NCBI RefSeq assembly: GCF_900107215.1
Contig: NZ_FNPD01000001.1
Span: 186,001-250,000 of the forward strand
Direction: 5' to 3'
Source: Acetomicrobium thermoterrenum DSM 13490
GTDB lineage: Bacteria; Synergistota; Synergistia; Synergistales; Acetomicrobiaceae
Length of the DNA: 64,000 nucleotides
A program made the translations under genes and the position numbers. Positions 7,757-16,308 of the stretch are shown in pieces. Numbering within the stretch: the first letter of the stretch is position 1; each line of letters begins with the position of its first letter. The notes beneath the pieces were generated by a model. The model was not told the DNA's origin and did not search any database. It saw only the letters and a list, made by a program, of their open reading frames with translations.

Positions 7757-7770
7757 GGGAGGTGGCGAGA

Positions 7771-8310
7771 GTGAAAGTCAAGGCTGTAGTGATGGACGAG
7801 AAGGAAATGGATCTTACGATAAGAAGGATAGCCCATGAAGTTTTGGAGAAACTTGGCGGCACTGACGAAGCAGTCCTGGTGGGGATCCAAAGAAGAGGGG
7901 TATATCTTTCCCACAGGATCAGGGACGTCATTAAGTCCTCGGGTTATAAGGAACTTCCCTGCGGAGAGCTGGATATAACCTTTTACAGGGATGATCTTTC
8001 GTTAATGGCCGATCATCCGATGGTGCACAGCACGACCATGCCCGTGGACATAACGGGCAAGGATATAGTGCTGGTTGACGATGTTCTTTTCACGGGAAGG
8101 ACGGTGAGAGCTGCCCTTGATGCCTTGATGGATATGGGAAGACCGAGGAGGGTTTTGCTGGCCGTTTTAGTGGACCGTGGGCATAGAGAGCTTCCCATTC
8201 ATCCCGATGTGGTAGGAAGGGTTGTTCCCACTTCAAGGGATGAAGTCGTAGAAGTTTACGTCAGGGAGCTCGACGACAAGGACGGTATAGTCATAGCGGA
8301 GAAGGAGTAG
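7771..8310 (+). CDS. pyrR: PyrR, pyr attenuation protein / uracil phosphoribosyltransferase
   Basis: PyrR binds pyr mRNA when UMP is high and promotes termination; many homologues also convert uracil and PRPP to UMP. The PRPP-binding loop IVLVDDVLFTGRTVRAA is clear, and the length (179 residues) fits. I choose GTG 7771, 8 bases after GGAGG (7758-7762); the GTG at 7762 overlaps that site. The gene follows an attenuator terminator, its usual place, and heads pyrBCKDFE. Confidence 0.94.
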   Translation: MKVKAVVMDEKEMDLTIRRIAHEVLEKLGGTDEAVLVGIQRRGVYLSHRIRDVIKSSGYKELPCGELDITFYRDDLSLMADHPMVHSTTMPVDITGKDIVLVDDVLFTGRTVRAALDALMDMGRPRRVLLAVLVDRGHRELPIHPDVVGRVVPTSRDEVVEVYVRELDDKDGIVIAEKE

Positions 8311-8324
8311 GGGGGTGTGGTTTT

Positions 8325-9254
8325 ATGCCTTGGAAACACAGCCATCTGGTAGACGTAGACGTCTTTAGCGAAGACGACTTTTACGTCGTCTTGGAAGAGG
8401 CTTGTAAGATGGAAGAGGTCATGGAAAGGCCATTAAAAAAGGTCCCCGCTTTGAGGGGAAAGGTCGTTGCCAATTTATTTTTCGAGCCATCCACGCGAAC
8501 CAGGACGTCTTTTGAGCTTGCGGAAAAATTCTTGAGCGCCGACGTGATTAACTGGTCCGCCTCGGGATCAAGCGTATCAAAGGGGGAGAGCCTTCAGGAT
8601 ACTGCCAAGACGATCAAAGCAATGGGAGTGGATGCCGTTGTCGTTAGAAATAGGGAAGTCGGGACGCCGGAATACCTGATAAACAAGCTTTCGGGAACGT
8701 GCATCATCAACGCAGGTGACGGAGCGAGGGCTCACCCCACTCAGGCTTTGCTCGATCTTTATTCCGCCTGGAGACATTTTGGAGATTTGAAGGGCCGCAA
8801 AATGGCGATAATTGGCGACATACTGCACAGCAGGGTAGCAAGGAGTGACATTCACGCCTTCTCGAAAATGGGAGTTCATGTGGTGGTTTCAGGCCCAAGG
8901 TCCTTGATCCCCCTTCACGTTTTCGATCTCGCCGAATACGAACCGGATCCCAAAAAGGCCGTAGAAGGCGCCGATATTGTATATGCCTTGAGGATTCAGC
9001 GTGAAAGACAGGAGGAAGGTCTCTTTCCCAGCATCGATGAATATCACAATCGATGGGGCGTGAAGACAGAACTTCTGCGTAATGCCGAAAGAAATGCAAT
9101 AGTGATGCATCCCGGCCCCATGAACAGGGGTGTCGAAATAGAAAGTTCTGTGGCTGACGGAAGCAGAAGTTTAGTGTTGGATCAGGTGAGAAGCGGTGTG
9201 GCCGTCAGGATGGCTTTACTTTTCCTGTATTTAGCCGGAGGTGCGGGTAGATGA
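8325..9254 (+). CDS. pyrB: Aspartate carbamoyltransferase, catalytic chain
   Basis: This enzyme makes N-carbamoyl-L-aspartate from carbamoyl phosphate and aspartate. The carbamoyl-phosphate loop FFEPSTRTRTSFE (Ser56-Thr57-Arg58-Thr59-Arg60) is intact, as is HPGPMNRGVEI near the C-terminus. The length of 309 residues is standard. No pyrI regulatory chain is nearby, so it is probably the unregulated trimer, as in Bacillus. It overlaps pyrC by four bases. Confidence 0.97.
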   Translation: MPWKHSHLVDVDVFSEDDFYVVLEEACKMEEVMERPLKKVPALRGKVVANLFFEPSTRTRTSFELAEKFLSADVINWSASGSSVSKGESLQDTAKTIKAMGVDAVVVRNREVGTPEYLINKLSGTCIINAGDGARAHPTQALLDLYSAWRHFGDLKGRKMAIIGDILHSRVARSDIHAFSKMGVHVVVSGPRSLIPLHVFDLAEYEPDPKKAVEGADIVYALRIQRERQEEGLFPSIDEYHNRWGVKTELLRNAERNAIVMHPGPMNRGVEIESSVADGSRSLVLDQVRSGVAVRMALLFLYLAGGAGR

Positions 9255-10564
9255 TTTGGTTGCGTAAAGTGTTCCTCTATGATGGAAGGAGTTTGAGAGA
9301 GGGCAAATGGGATCTTCTCCTTGAGAAGGGCAGTGTGACGAAGTTGGTTCCTTCAGAAAGCAACAGCTTGCAAGAAGAGGATGTATTTTACGATCTTGAA
9401 GGCTTCATGGCTTGTCCAGGGTTTGTCGATCTCCATGCCCATTTGAGGGATCCGGGCCAGACTTGGAGAGAGGATATCTATAGCGGTTCTCTTGCTGCCG
9501 CGGCAGGAGGTTTTACCCATGTGGTCGCCATGCCTAACACCACTCCGGCAGTGGACGAACCTTCTATCGTCCGTTACGTCGCAGAAAAGGGGAGGGTTGC
9601 CGGGGGAGCAAGGGTGCTTCCGTCGGGTGCCGTGACGGTGAAAAGAGAAGGCAGGCGGATTACCGAGATGTTAGCAATGAAAAAAGAAGGGGCGGTGCTT
9701 TTTACCGACGACGGCTCTCCGGTGATTTCGGCTAAGGCCATGCGAATAGCTCTTTTATACCTCAAGGATGTAGGGGTGCCCCTCATGGAGCATCCAGAAG
9801 AGTTAAGTCTTTCCGAAGGGGGGCAAATTAACGAAGGCAGAGTGAGTGCCCTTTGCGGTCTTAAGGGGATACCGCGAAGCTCCGAGATAATAGGAGCAGA
9901 AAGAGCGATAAGGTTGTGCGAGGAGACCTCCGGTCGTCTTCATCTGACTCACATAAGCACCAAAGAGGCTTTGGAGGCCATAAGGCGGGCCAAGGAACGG
10001 GGATTGCCAATTACGTGCGATGTGACACCTCACCACCTTCTCTTTGACGAAGAGACGATATTGCATTCTGCCTTTTCCTCTTCCCTTAAGGTCAATCCTC
10101 CGTTGAGGAGCGGAGAGGATGTGGAGGCTCTTTGGCGTGGCCTGGAGGATGGGACGATCGATGCCATAGCAACCGATCACGCCCCCTATCACGTAGACGA
10201 AAAGGATGTTGTCTTTGAGGCTGCGCCCTTTGGGATAGCTTCCCTTGAGTGCGCCGTGGCTGCAGTCATCGATAGATGGAATAGAAGGGGCAGGCCCTTT
10301 TCAAAGGAAAGGCTCTTCGAGCTTTTTTCGACGGGACCGGGAAGGGTAATCGGACTTGAGAGAAAACTGAAGCTCGGCTCGAAGGCCGACTTGACGATAA
10401 TTGATTTGAACCTTGAGGGGAAAGTCGATGTGGCAAACTGGAAAAGCAAGGCGAGGATAACGCCATACGACGGCTTTACCTTTAAGGGATGGCCGGTATT
10501 GACCATCCTGGAAGGTAAAATAGTTTATAATCGTCTAAAAGAAGAGGTATGTCATGCATTGTAG
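9251..10564 (+). CDS. pyrC: Dihydroorotase
   Basis: PyrC cyclises carbamoyl-aspartate to dihydroorotate. It belongs to the longer multifunctional-type group (437 residues). Zinc ligands His62 and His64 are in DLHAHLRDPG, and further metal and substrate residues lie in THIST, CDVTPHHL and ATDHAPY. The start ATG overlaps the pyrB stop, and its own end overlaps pyrK by 11 bases. Confidence 0.96.
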   Translation: MIWLRKVFLYDGRSLREGKWDLLLEKGSVTKLVPSESNSLQEEDVFYDLEGFMACPGFVDLHAHLRDPGQTWREDIYSGSLAAAAGGFTHVVAMPNTTPAVDEPSIVRYVAEKGRVAGGARVLPSGAVTVKREGRRITEMLAMKKEGAVLFTDDGSPVISAKAMRIALLYLKDVGVPLMEHPEELSLSEGGQINEGRVSALCGLKGIPRSSEIIGAERAIRLCEETSGRLHLTHISTKEALEAIRRAKERGLPITCDVTPHHLLFDEETILHSAFSSSLKVNPPLRSGEDVEALWRGLEDGTIDAIATDHAPYHVDEKDVVFEAAPFGIASLECAVAAVIDRWNRRGRPFSKERLFELFSTGPGRVIGLERKLKLGSKADLTIIDLNLEGKVDVANWKSKARITPYDGFTFKGWPVLTILEGKIVYNRLKEEVCHAL

Positions 10565-11333
10565 CCGTGGACTGGAACGGGAAGGTTTTTTGATCGACAA
10601 GGCCTTTTTGGGCGGAGGCGTGTATTCGTTGAGATTTGAGACGAAAGAACTTCTTCCCGAAATTTTGCCGGGACAATTTTTTATGCTAGGACCTCATCGA
10701 TGGAAAAGCGACCCCTTTTTGCTCAGGCCCTTTGCCGTGGTCGATTGGTCGGAAAATGACGTCGAATTTTTGGTGAAGGTTGTGGGCAGAGGTACGAAAG
10801 ATATCGTCTCTTGCGAAAGAGGCACCCCCTTTCGCCTTCGGGGACCCCTTGGGAACGGTGTCTTTACTGCCGCAAGGGGAAGGTCTTTGGCGTTGGTCGC
10901 AGGAGGGATAGGAGTGGCGCCTTTGCTGTGCGCCTGGAAATTCCACTCCGATGTTGTAAGCAGCTTCGTCTTTGGCGTTTCAAACGGGGATTGGGCAGGC
11001 GTGGCAGATTGGGCAAGCAGTAAAGTCTCCGGTCTGACCGTGGCCTCCGACGACGGATCACTGGGTTACAAGGGAACTGCCCCGGACGTTTTAAAAAAAG
11101 AAGGGGATTTGATCGATGAGATATGGGCCTGTGGTCCTGTTCCCATGCTTAAAGCGGTATACGGGGCATTTGGGGGAAAGTCGCTTATCATGGCGTCGCT
11201 TGAGTCAAGGATGGGTTGCGGCATCGGGGGATGTCATTCCTGTACAGTGAAAACGCAAAGGGGCATGCTTAAAGTGTGCCATGACGGCCCTGTTTTCGAT
11301 CTTTCGGAGGTATTTTTGGATGAGCTTATCTGA
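10554..11333 (+). CDS. pyrK: Dihydroorotate dehydrogenase B, electron-transfer subunit
   Basis: PyrK carries FAD and a [2Fe-2S] cluster and passes electrons from the PyrD FMN site to NAD+. The ferredoxin-reductase-like N-terminal part contains LLRPFAV (FAD binding), the middle part has a nucleotide-binding segment (GGIGVAPLL), and the C-terminal cluster site is MGCGIGGCHSC with a later Cys in KVCHDGP. Length (259 residues) and position next to pyrD fit the heterotetrameric class 1B enzyme. Confidence 0.95.
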   Translation: MHCSRGLEREGFLIDKAFLGGGVYSLRFETKELLPEILPGQFFMLGPHRWKSDPFLLRPFAVVDWSENDVEFLVKVVGRGTKDIVSCERGTPFRLRGPLGNGVFTAARGRSLALVAGGIGVAPLLCAWKFHSDVVSSFVFGVSNGDWAGVADWASSKVSGLTVASDDGSLGYKGTAPDVLKKEGDLIDEIWACGPVPMLKAVYGAFGGKSLIMASLESRMGCGIGGCHSCTVKTQRGMLKVCHDGPVFDLSEVFLDELI

Positions 11334-12270
11334 CGTCTCGAAAAGCTTACCCGATTTGAGCGTTTCCATAGGCGGATTGACCCTTCCCTCCCCTTTGATA
11401 ATAGCTTCGGGCCTTTGGCCTCACGATGCTTCCTTCTGGCAGGAGCCCTATAGTGCAGGCGTTGGAGCAATCTGCAGCAAGGGGTTGACTCGTCGCCCCA
11501 GGGCAGGCAACAGTGGCATCAGGATATGGGAAACCCCATCTGGAGTGCTTAATAGTATAGGGCTTCAAAACAGGGGAGTAGAGGTCTTTATAAAAGAAGA
11601 GTTGCCCCATCTTGCCAAAAGCGGGATTCCCGTAATCGTCAACCTGGCCGTGGAGTCCCTTGAAGAGACGACAGAGAGCCTGGTCTTGCTCAAATCCGCA
11701 GAGAAGGACATAGCGGCCGTGGAATTAAACGTTTCCTGTCCTAACGTCGATTGCGGCGGTATGGCCTGGGGAATGAGTGCGGATGGTGTCTCGAGCGTTC
11801 TTTTGGCGGCAAGAAAAGCTTGGGAAGGAAAGCTTTGGGTTAAGCTCACGCCTCAGGCCTTCGATTTGCCCTCCGTCGGAAGAGCTGCCGAGGATGGCGG
11901 TGCCGATGCCTTGGTGGTATCCAATACTTGGCTTGGAATGGCCATCGACGTGGAAGCCAAAAAGCCCGTATTCGACAGGATATTTGCGGGCCTGTCTGGC
12001 CCCGCCGTATTTCCTCTTGCATTGCGATGTCTTTACGAAGTGGCAGGGTCGGTCTCCATACCTGTAATAGGTTGTGGAGGCGTTTGCAGCGACGAAGATG
12101 TATTGGCCATGCTCCTTGCCGGGGCTGCCGCCGTAGAGATCGGCAGCATGCTGATGCATGACCTGAAATGCATATCTGATATCTATGAAAGTTTGACTAA
12201 AAGGATGGCCCTTTGGGGCGTCGGTTCCGTGGCGGATATAATAGGAAAGGGAAGAGGTGATCGCTTTTGA
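11320..12270 (+). CDS. pyrD: Dihydroorotate dehydrogenase B, catalytic subunit
   Basis: The FMN TIM-barrel subunit oxidises dihydroorotate to orotate. LNVSCPNVDCGG holds the Cys of class 1B enzymes, and VIGCGGV is in the FMN phosphate region. I choose ATG 11320, which has GGAGG 9-10 bases upstream and gives an opening MSLSDVSKSL. It overlaps pyrK by 14 bases. A longer frame back to 11281 is open but lacks a good ribosome site. Confidence 0.95.
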   Translation: MSLSDVSKSLPDLSVSIGGLTLPSPLIIASGLWPHDASFWQEPYSAGVGAICSKGLTRRPRAGNSGIRIWETPSGVLNSIGLQNRGVEVFIKEELPHLAKSGIPVIVNLAVESLEETTESLVLLKSAEKDIAAVELNVSCPNVDCGGMAWGMSADGVSSVLLAARKAWEGKLWVKLTPQAFDLPSVGRAAEDGGADALVVSNTWLGMAIDVEAKKPVFDRIFAGLSGPAVFPLALRCLYEVAGSVSIPVIGCGGVCSDEDVLAMLLAGAAAVEIGSMLMHDLKCISDIYESLTKRMALWGVGSVADIIGKGRGDRF

Positions 12271-12953
12271 GCGAAATCGTACTGGCTTTGGACGTAAAGG
12301 ACCTGACTTCCGCAGAAAAAATCCTGGAGATGCTGGGACCCGATTTGAAATACGTCAAAATAGGGCCGCGGCTTTTCTGTCAGGGAGGTAGAGACTTCAT
12401 ACTTTCTGTTGGGAAGAACTGGAAAGTATTTTTGGATATTAAGTTGCACGATATACCCAACACAGTCAAGGATGCCGTTTCAGCCATAGCCGAAATGGGA
12501 ATCTTTGGGCTTACCCTCCACATTGCCGGAGGAAAGCGGATGTTGTGCGAGGCGGTGAAGGGGCGAAACGAAGCGAACCCCGATATGAAATTATTTGGCG
12601 TTACAGTCCTGACTAGCATTAACGAAGAAGAGTGGAAAGCCGTCTCTCCGGGATGCGGCATCGAAGATGCGATCGAAATGAGGACCAAACTGGCCGATGA
12701 GGCCGGCATAGACGGTGTCGTCTGCTCTCCCAGGGATTTAGAATCGATAAAGAGGGTTTCAGCCAAGCTTCTTACTTTAGTGCCCGGCGTTAGGCCTGAG
12801 GGTACTTCGAACGACGATCAGGCCAGGACTATGACTCCCGGTGAAGCCAAGAAGAAGGGAGCCGACTTTATAGTGATAGGCAGGCCAATCCTCCGGGCTT
12901 CGGACCCCCTAGAGGCGCTTACCGCTATCAAAGGGGAGGTGGCGTGTTCGTGA
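12267..12953 (+). CDS. pyrF: Orotidine 5'-phosphate decarboxylase
   Basis: PyrF makes UMP from OMP. The catalytic DIKLHDIPNT (Asp57, Lys59, Asp62) is intact and the PGVRPEG and IVIGRPI phosphate-binding segments are present. It has 228 residues, the short bacterial type. The start is TTG 12267, overlapping the pyrD stop by four bases, behind AAGAGGTGA. Confidence 0.96.
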   Translation: MSEIVLALDVKDLTSAEKILEMLGPDLKYVKIGPRLFCQGGRDFILSVGKNWKVFLDIKLHDIPNTVKDAVSAIAEMGIFGLTLHIAGGKRMLCEAVKGRNEANPDMKLFGVTVLTSINEEEWKAVSPGCGIEDAIEMRTKLADEAGIDGVVCSPRDLESIKRVSAKLLTLVPGVRPEGTSNDDQARTMTPGEAKKKGADFIVIGRPILRASDPLEALTAIKGEVACS

Positions 12954-13543
12954 ATGGCGTAAATGATGGAGATCTCCTGGAAAAGATGCTTGCCGACAGC
13001 GGTGCTTTGCTGGAAGGCCATTTCCTTCTGTCCTCCGGCCTCCATAGCGGTAACTATTTACAATGCGCTTTGCTTTTGCGGTTTCCGCGCTATGCAGCTT
13101 ACGTCGGCGAAAGGTTGGCGAACTTAATAAGACCCAGCGCCCCCGATATCATAGCCAGCCCCGCGCTGGGGGGCATAATAATAGGCCATGAGGTGGCCAG
13201 GGCTTTAGACGTCCCCTTTATATTCTGCGAAAGAGAAGAGGGCAAGATGAGGTTGCGTCGGTTTCCCGCACCAGAGGGGATGAGATTTGCCGTCATAGAG
13301 GATGTGGTGACGACGGGAGGATCGATAAAGGAAGTCGGAGAAGCATTAGAGTTACTTGGCGGTAAATGGGTTGCCTCGGGGTGTATAGTGGACAGAAGCA
13401 CGGAAAACACAGGTCTTGAAGTGGAGCTGTTTAGCCTTGCCAAGAAGGTCTTTCCCGTCTATAAACCGGAGGAATGTCCACTTTGTAAGGAAGGGCTTCC
13501 CCTAGTGAAACCAGGCAGCAAAAAAACAAAGGATATAAAATAA
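12944..13543 (+). CDS. pyrE: Orotate phosphoribosyltransferase
   Basis: PyrE makes OMP from orotate and PRPP. The PRPP loop is FAVIEDVVTTGGSIKEV. The N-terminal LSSGLHSGNYLQCA matches the orotate-binding region of the Thermus-like PyrE group, and a C-terminal CPLC pair suggests a metal or structural site. The start could be GTG 12944 or GTG 12950; GGGGAGG (12933-12939) suits the second slightly better. With pyrF it completes the pathway to UMP. Confidence 0.93.
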   Translation: MFVNGVNDGDLLEKMLADSGALLEGHFLLSSGLHSGNYLQCALLLRFPRYAAYVGERLANLIRPSAPDIIASPALGGIIIGHEVARALDVPFIFCEREEGKMRLRRFPAPEGMRFAVIEDVVTTGGSIKEVGEALELLGGKWVASGCIVDRSTENTGLEVELFSLAKKVFPVYKPEECPLCKEGLPLVKPGSKKTKDIK

Positions 13544-14397
13544 TGAGCTACGAAAATGGCGGTCTTTTTGCGATGGCTGTACTTGTGAAAAAAACATTTC
13601 TTACCCTCTTTCTTCTTGCCCTGGTTTTCTTACCCTCGAAGGCCATGGCGGTCGAGGGTAAGATTGCCACGGTTGTGGCAACACCTCCCGAAGTTGCTGT
13701 CCTTGTCCGATTTGTAGGAGGTCCGGTAGTAGAGGTGCACTCGCTTTTCGACTGGGCCGAAGACGGTTCCCTGACCAAGCGTCTGAGGAGTTGGCCGAAA
13801 GATGCTTACCTGATTGCCCTGACGCCGGGAGAGAGAGGAATACCGAGGGGCGAAAAAAAGGTGAAGTACATATACGAGTTTTTGCCCTACGATAGATATG
13901 TCTTCGATAAATATTTCTTCGACCCGGCCACCATTTCTTTTACGGCAAGCCGTGTATTGGTTTTGCTCACCGAGATAGAGCCGTCCATGTACGACTACTT
14001 TCAAAGACGTTTGGCGGAATTTCAAAGCAGGTTGGACAGCGTGATCGGGGTGGGGAGGGAAATAATGGAGGGCCTTTTCATCCTCGATTTATCAGGAAGA
14101 ATGGAGTTTTTACTGAAAGCCTCTGGCGCCGAAACGTTGAGACCGCCCGTAAATTGTTTTGATGATTGGAGAAGGGGCGAAGGTATCGTTGAACTGGAAA
14201 AATATATAGAATACGCAAAAGCAAGAGGAGGCCTTGTCGTGGCCGACGTATGGTCTCCTCCCTTGATAAGAGAAACCCTTTCAAATTTATCATGCGCCAT
14301 CCTATTGCCGACGCCAAAGGTCGATGAGATGTGGACCACCTATTTGCACGATATCTACCTCACCCTTTGGAACCGATTTAAAGCGGTTTATGGTTAA
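13543..14397 (+). CDS. Secreted ZnuA-like protein lacking metal ligands
   Basis: The product (284 residues) has a signal peptide (hydrophobic about residues 18-34, cleavage near SKAMA). The rest resembles cluster A-I metal-binding receptors such as ZnuA in layout: a PPEVAVLVRFVGG strand-helix start, a YFFDP...EPSMYDYFQRRLAEFQ segment like the family's HxWLDP...YxxN...F region, and a C-terminal half ending in a helix. The His ligands expected at those places are absent. The ATG overlaps the pyrE stop (TAATG), so it is the last gene of the pyr transcript. Its function is unknown; the ZnuA-like fold is inferred from pattern only. Confidence 0.62.
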   Translation: MSYENGGLFAMAVLVKKTFLTLFLLALVFLPSKAMAVEGKIATVVATPPEVAVLVRFVGGPVVEVHSLFDWAEDGSLTKRLRSWPKDAYLIALTPGERGIPRGEKKVKYIYEFLPYDRYVFDKYFFDPATISFTASRVLVLLTEIEPSMYDYFQRRLAEFQSRLDSVIGVGREIMEGLFILDLSGRMEFLLKASGAETLRPPVNCFDDWRRGEGIVELEKYIEYAKARGGLVVADVWSPPLIRETLSNLSCAILLPTPKVDEMWTTYLHDIYLTLWNRFKAVYG

Positions 14398-15431
14398 TTT
14401 ATCTTTACTTTTCCCTTGCCCTCCAACACTTCTCCTATTACGTTGCTTCCCACAAAGCCCTTCTTTCTTGCGACGTCAAGTATGACATCCTCGACGTCGG
14501 GGTCGACGGCCAAAAGGAGACCTCCCGAAGTCTGGGGATCGAACAGCGCATCTTCCAAGTTTTCGTCAAGAGATTCCAATCCCGTAACCTTGCCCGTGCT
14601 TTTATAACAGTCTTTATTACGGTAGGCTCCTGCCGGGACGAGCCCCATCGATATTTTTTCGGTCACCCCTTCCAAAAGGGGAACCCTTTTGGCTTCAATT
14701 CTTATATCAATGTTTTCGTCTAACATGTTCAAAAGGTGACCGATGAGGCCGAAACCTGTTACATCGGTACAGGCATGGACCTTGCGGCGCACCTCTTGGG
14801 GCAGGTGCAAAGGCAGATCGTTTAAACTCACCATTTGAGATATCATGACTTCTTCCTCTTCTTTGCTGAGCAAATCGGCCTTCAGGGCCGTAGAAAAAAC
14901 GCCGATTCCCAGCGGTTTAGTGAGAATGATCTTATCCTTCGGCCTCGCCCCGGTAGTGCGCCATATTTCGTTCAGGGCCACTTCGCCGTAAACAACGAGG
15001 CCATATTTCGGTTCTTCGTCCTCAACGGTATGTCCTCCGGCCATTATGGCACCGGCCTTCGTCGCCATTTCCATGCCACCCTCCAGGATGGCGGAAAGGG
15101 TATCCAGCGGCAGGCAGTTTATGGGAAAACCGACGACGTTTAAGGCCAGAAGCGGTCTTCCTCCCATGGCGAATACATCGCTTAGCGAGTTGGCAGCCGC
15201 TATCTGCCCCCAGGTATAGGGATCGTCAACGACGGGTGTGATTATGTCTACCGTCAGCACGGCAGCCCTTTCGTCGGAGAGGATCCACAGGGTAGCATCT
15301 TCTCCCCCCTTCCAGGAGGAAAGAAGCCTGGGATGTTCTTGTACCGTAAAGTTATCGAGCAATTTATTCAGGTCCGCCGGACCAAGTTTTGCGGCTCAGC
15401 CGCTCGTCCTTGCCAGTTCGGTCAAGCGCAT
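14394..15431 (-). CDS. selD: Selenide, water dikinase (selenophosphate synthetase), selenoprotein
   Basis: SelD makes selenophosphate, the selenium donor for Sec-tRNA and selenouridine. An open frame of 322 residues starts at 15362, but the conserved N-terminus continues upstream in the same frame to an ATG at 15431-15429 preceded by AAGGTGA. That extension (MRLTELARTSG-U-AAKLGP) is interrupted only by TGA at codon 12 (15398-15396), exactly where SelD proteins have the catalytic Cys or Sec, with Lys three residues on (UAAK). Read as selenocysteine the protein has 345 residues, the usual size. ATP-binding segments follow (GGEDATLW, TVDIITPVVDDPYTWGQIAAAN). It is probably co-transcribed with birA. 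Confidence 0.93.
15371..15398 (-). promoter_or_regulatory. Selenocysteine codon and candidate SECIS hairpin in selD
   Basis: The in-frame TGA is at 15398-15396. Twelve bases further along the message a small hairpin GGTCC-GGC-GGACC (15383-15371) forms, within the distance where bacterial SECIS elements place the SelB-binding loop. A G is present in the loop, as required in known elements. Neighbouring GCCG/CGGC pairing may extend it. SelB recognition is inferred. Confidence 0.72.
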
Positions 15432-15435
15432 CGGA

Positions 15436-16209
15436 TCACCTTCTTCTTAAATGGATTACATCGCCTGTAGTAAGCGTTAAGGTTTCTTTCGGCGTGGCGA
15501 CCAAAAGCGCACCTTCGCCAGTAATATCAAAAGCACGTCCGCTCACCTTTCCCTTGTCCAGATAAACGATCACTTGAGAGTTCAAGGTCAGGCAATGTCT
15601 TTTGTAATCGGCTATTGTCTTACTTCGCCCCTCCCGTGTCGCAAGCCTTGAAATTCGGTCCAAGACTTCGGTGCATGCTGTGGCTAAAAGGACTTCAAGA
15701 TCGACCTCACGATTCAGTATATTTTTAACAGCAATTGCTTCCCTCGATATCCCTTCGGGCAAGCCAGAAAGATCTGTGTTGGCGTTTATCCCAATGCCCA
15801 CGATGGCGTGATCAATTTCTTGGCCGCAGCTTGCGACCTCGCTTAATATACCACATAGTTTTTTTTCCTGATATAGTATGTCGTTTGGCCACTTCAGCTC
15901 ACAGGGTATGTCGTATAATTTCTCCATCACATCTTTTATGGCTACCCCTGCGGCCAGACTTATCAGTTGGGGAGAGGGCAAGTTCCCTAATTTTTTGAAA
16001 AAAAGGGAAAAGTACAAACCTCCCTTCGGAGAGTGCCAGCTCCTTTCTCTCCTTCCCCTTCCTGCAGCCTGTTCTGCTGCCCAAACGACGAAGAGGTCTA
16101 GCCCTTCTTTATCGTAAAGCTCCCTTGCTTTAGTTTGAGTCGATTGAAGGACGTCGAATTTGAAGATGGGCAGTTTGAGTGTCTCGTTGCTAATACGGCT
16201 TTCTTCCAT
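15436..16209 (-). CDS. birA: Biotin-[acetyl-CoA-carboxylase] ligase, without repressor domain
   Basis: The enzyme activates biotin with ATP and attaches it to carboxylase lysine residues. GRGRRERSWHSPKGG is the biotinyl-AMP loop and LKWPNDI the biotin/ATP site; the C-terminal SH3-like domain follows. It has 257 residues and no N-terminal DNA-binding domain, so it is a ligase only (group I). It ends 4 bases before the selD start on the same strand. A biotin-dependent carboxylase/decarboxylase alpha subunit begins at the end of the window, and fatty acid synthesis needs biotinylated acetyl-CoA carboxylase. Confidence 0.93.
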   Translation of the reverse strand: MEESRISNETLKLPIFKFDVLQSTQTKARELYDKEGLDLFVVWAAEQAAGRGRRERSWHSPKGGLYFSLFFKKLGNLPSPQLISLAAGVAIKDVMEKLYDIPCELKWPNDILYQEKKLCGILSEVASCGQEIDHAIVGIGINANTDLSGLPEGISREAIAVKNILNREVDLEVLLATACTEVLDRISRLATREGRSKTIADYKRHCLTLNSQVIVYLDKGKVSGRAFDITGEGALLVATPKETLTLTTGDVIHLRRR

Positions 16210-16308
16210 GGGCTATGTCTCTCCTGCTATTAAAATCTCCGTCAATGATATAATAAATTTTACCTTGAGGAAAAATAAAACTAAAAGACTATAATGGGAG
16301 GTATGCAT
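16210..16308. promoter_or_regulatory. Divergent intergenic region birA / prfB
   Basis: This short AT-rich gap must hold promoters for both strands. On the plus strand there are TATAAT hexamers at 16249-16254 and 16290-16295. The second would place the start of transcription after the ribosome site, so the first is the likelier -10 box for prfB. No clear -35 box is seen for either, and no operator-like repeat. Confidence 0.35.

Noticed and set aside
12780-13543. pyrF-pyrE as a fusion or split gene
   Set aside because: Each has its own start and complete motifs; they only overlap by a few bases.
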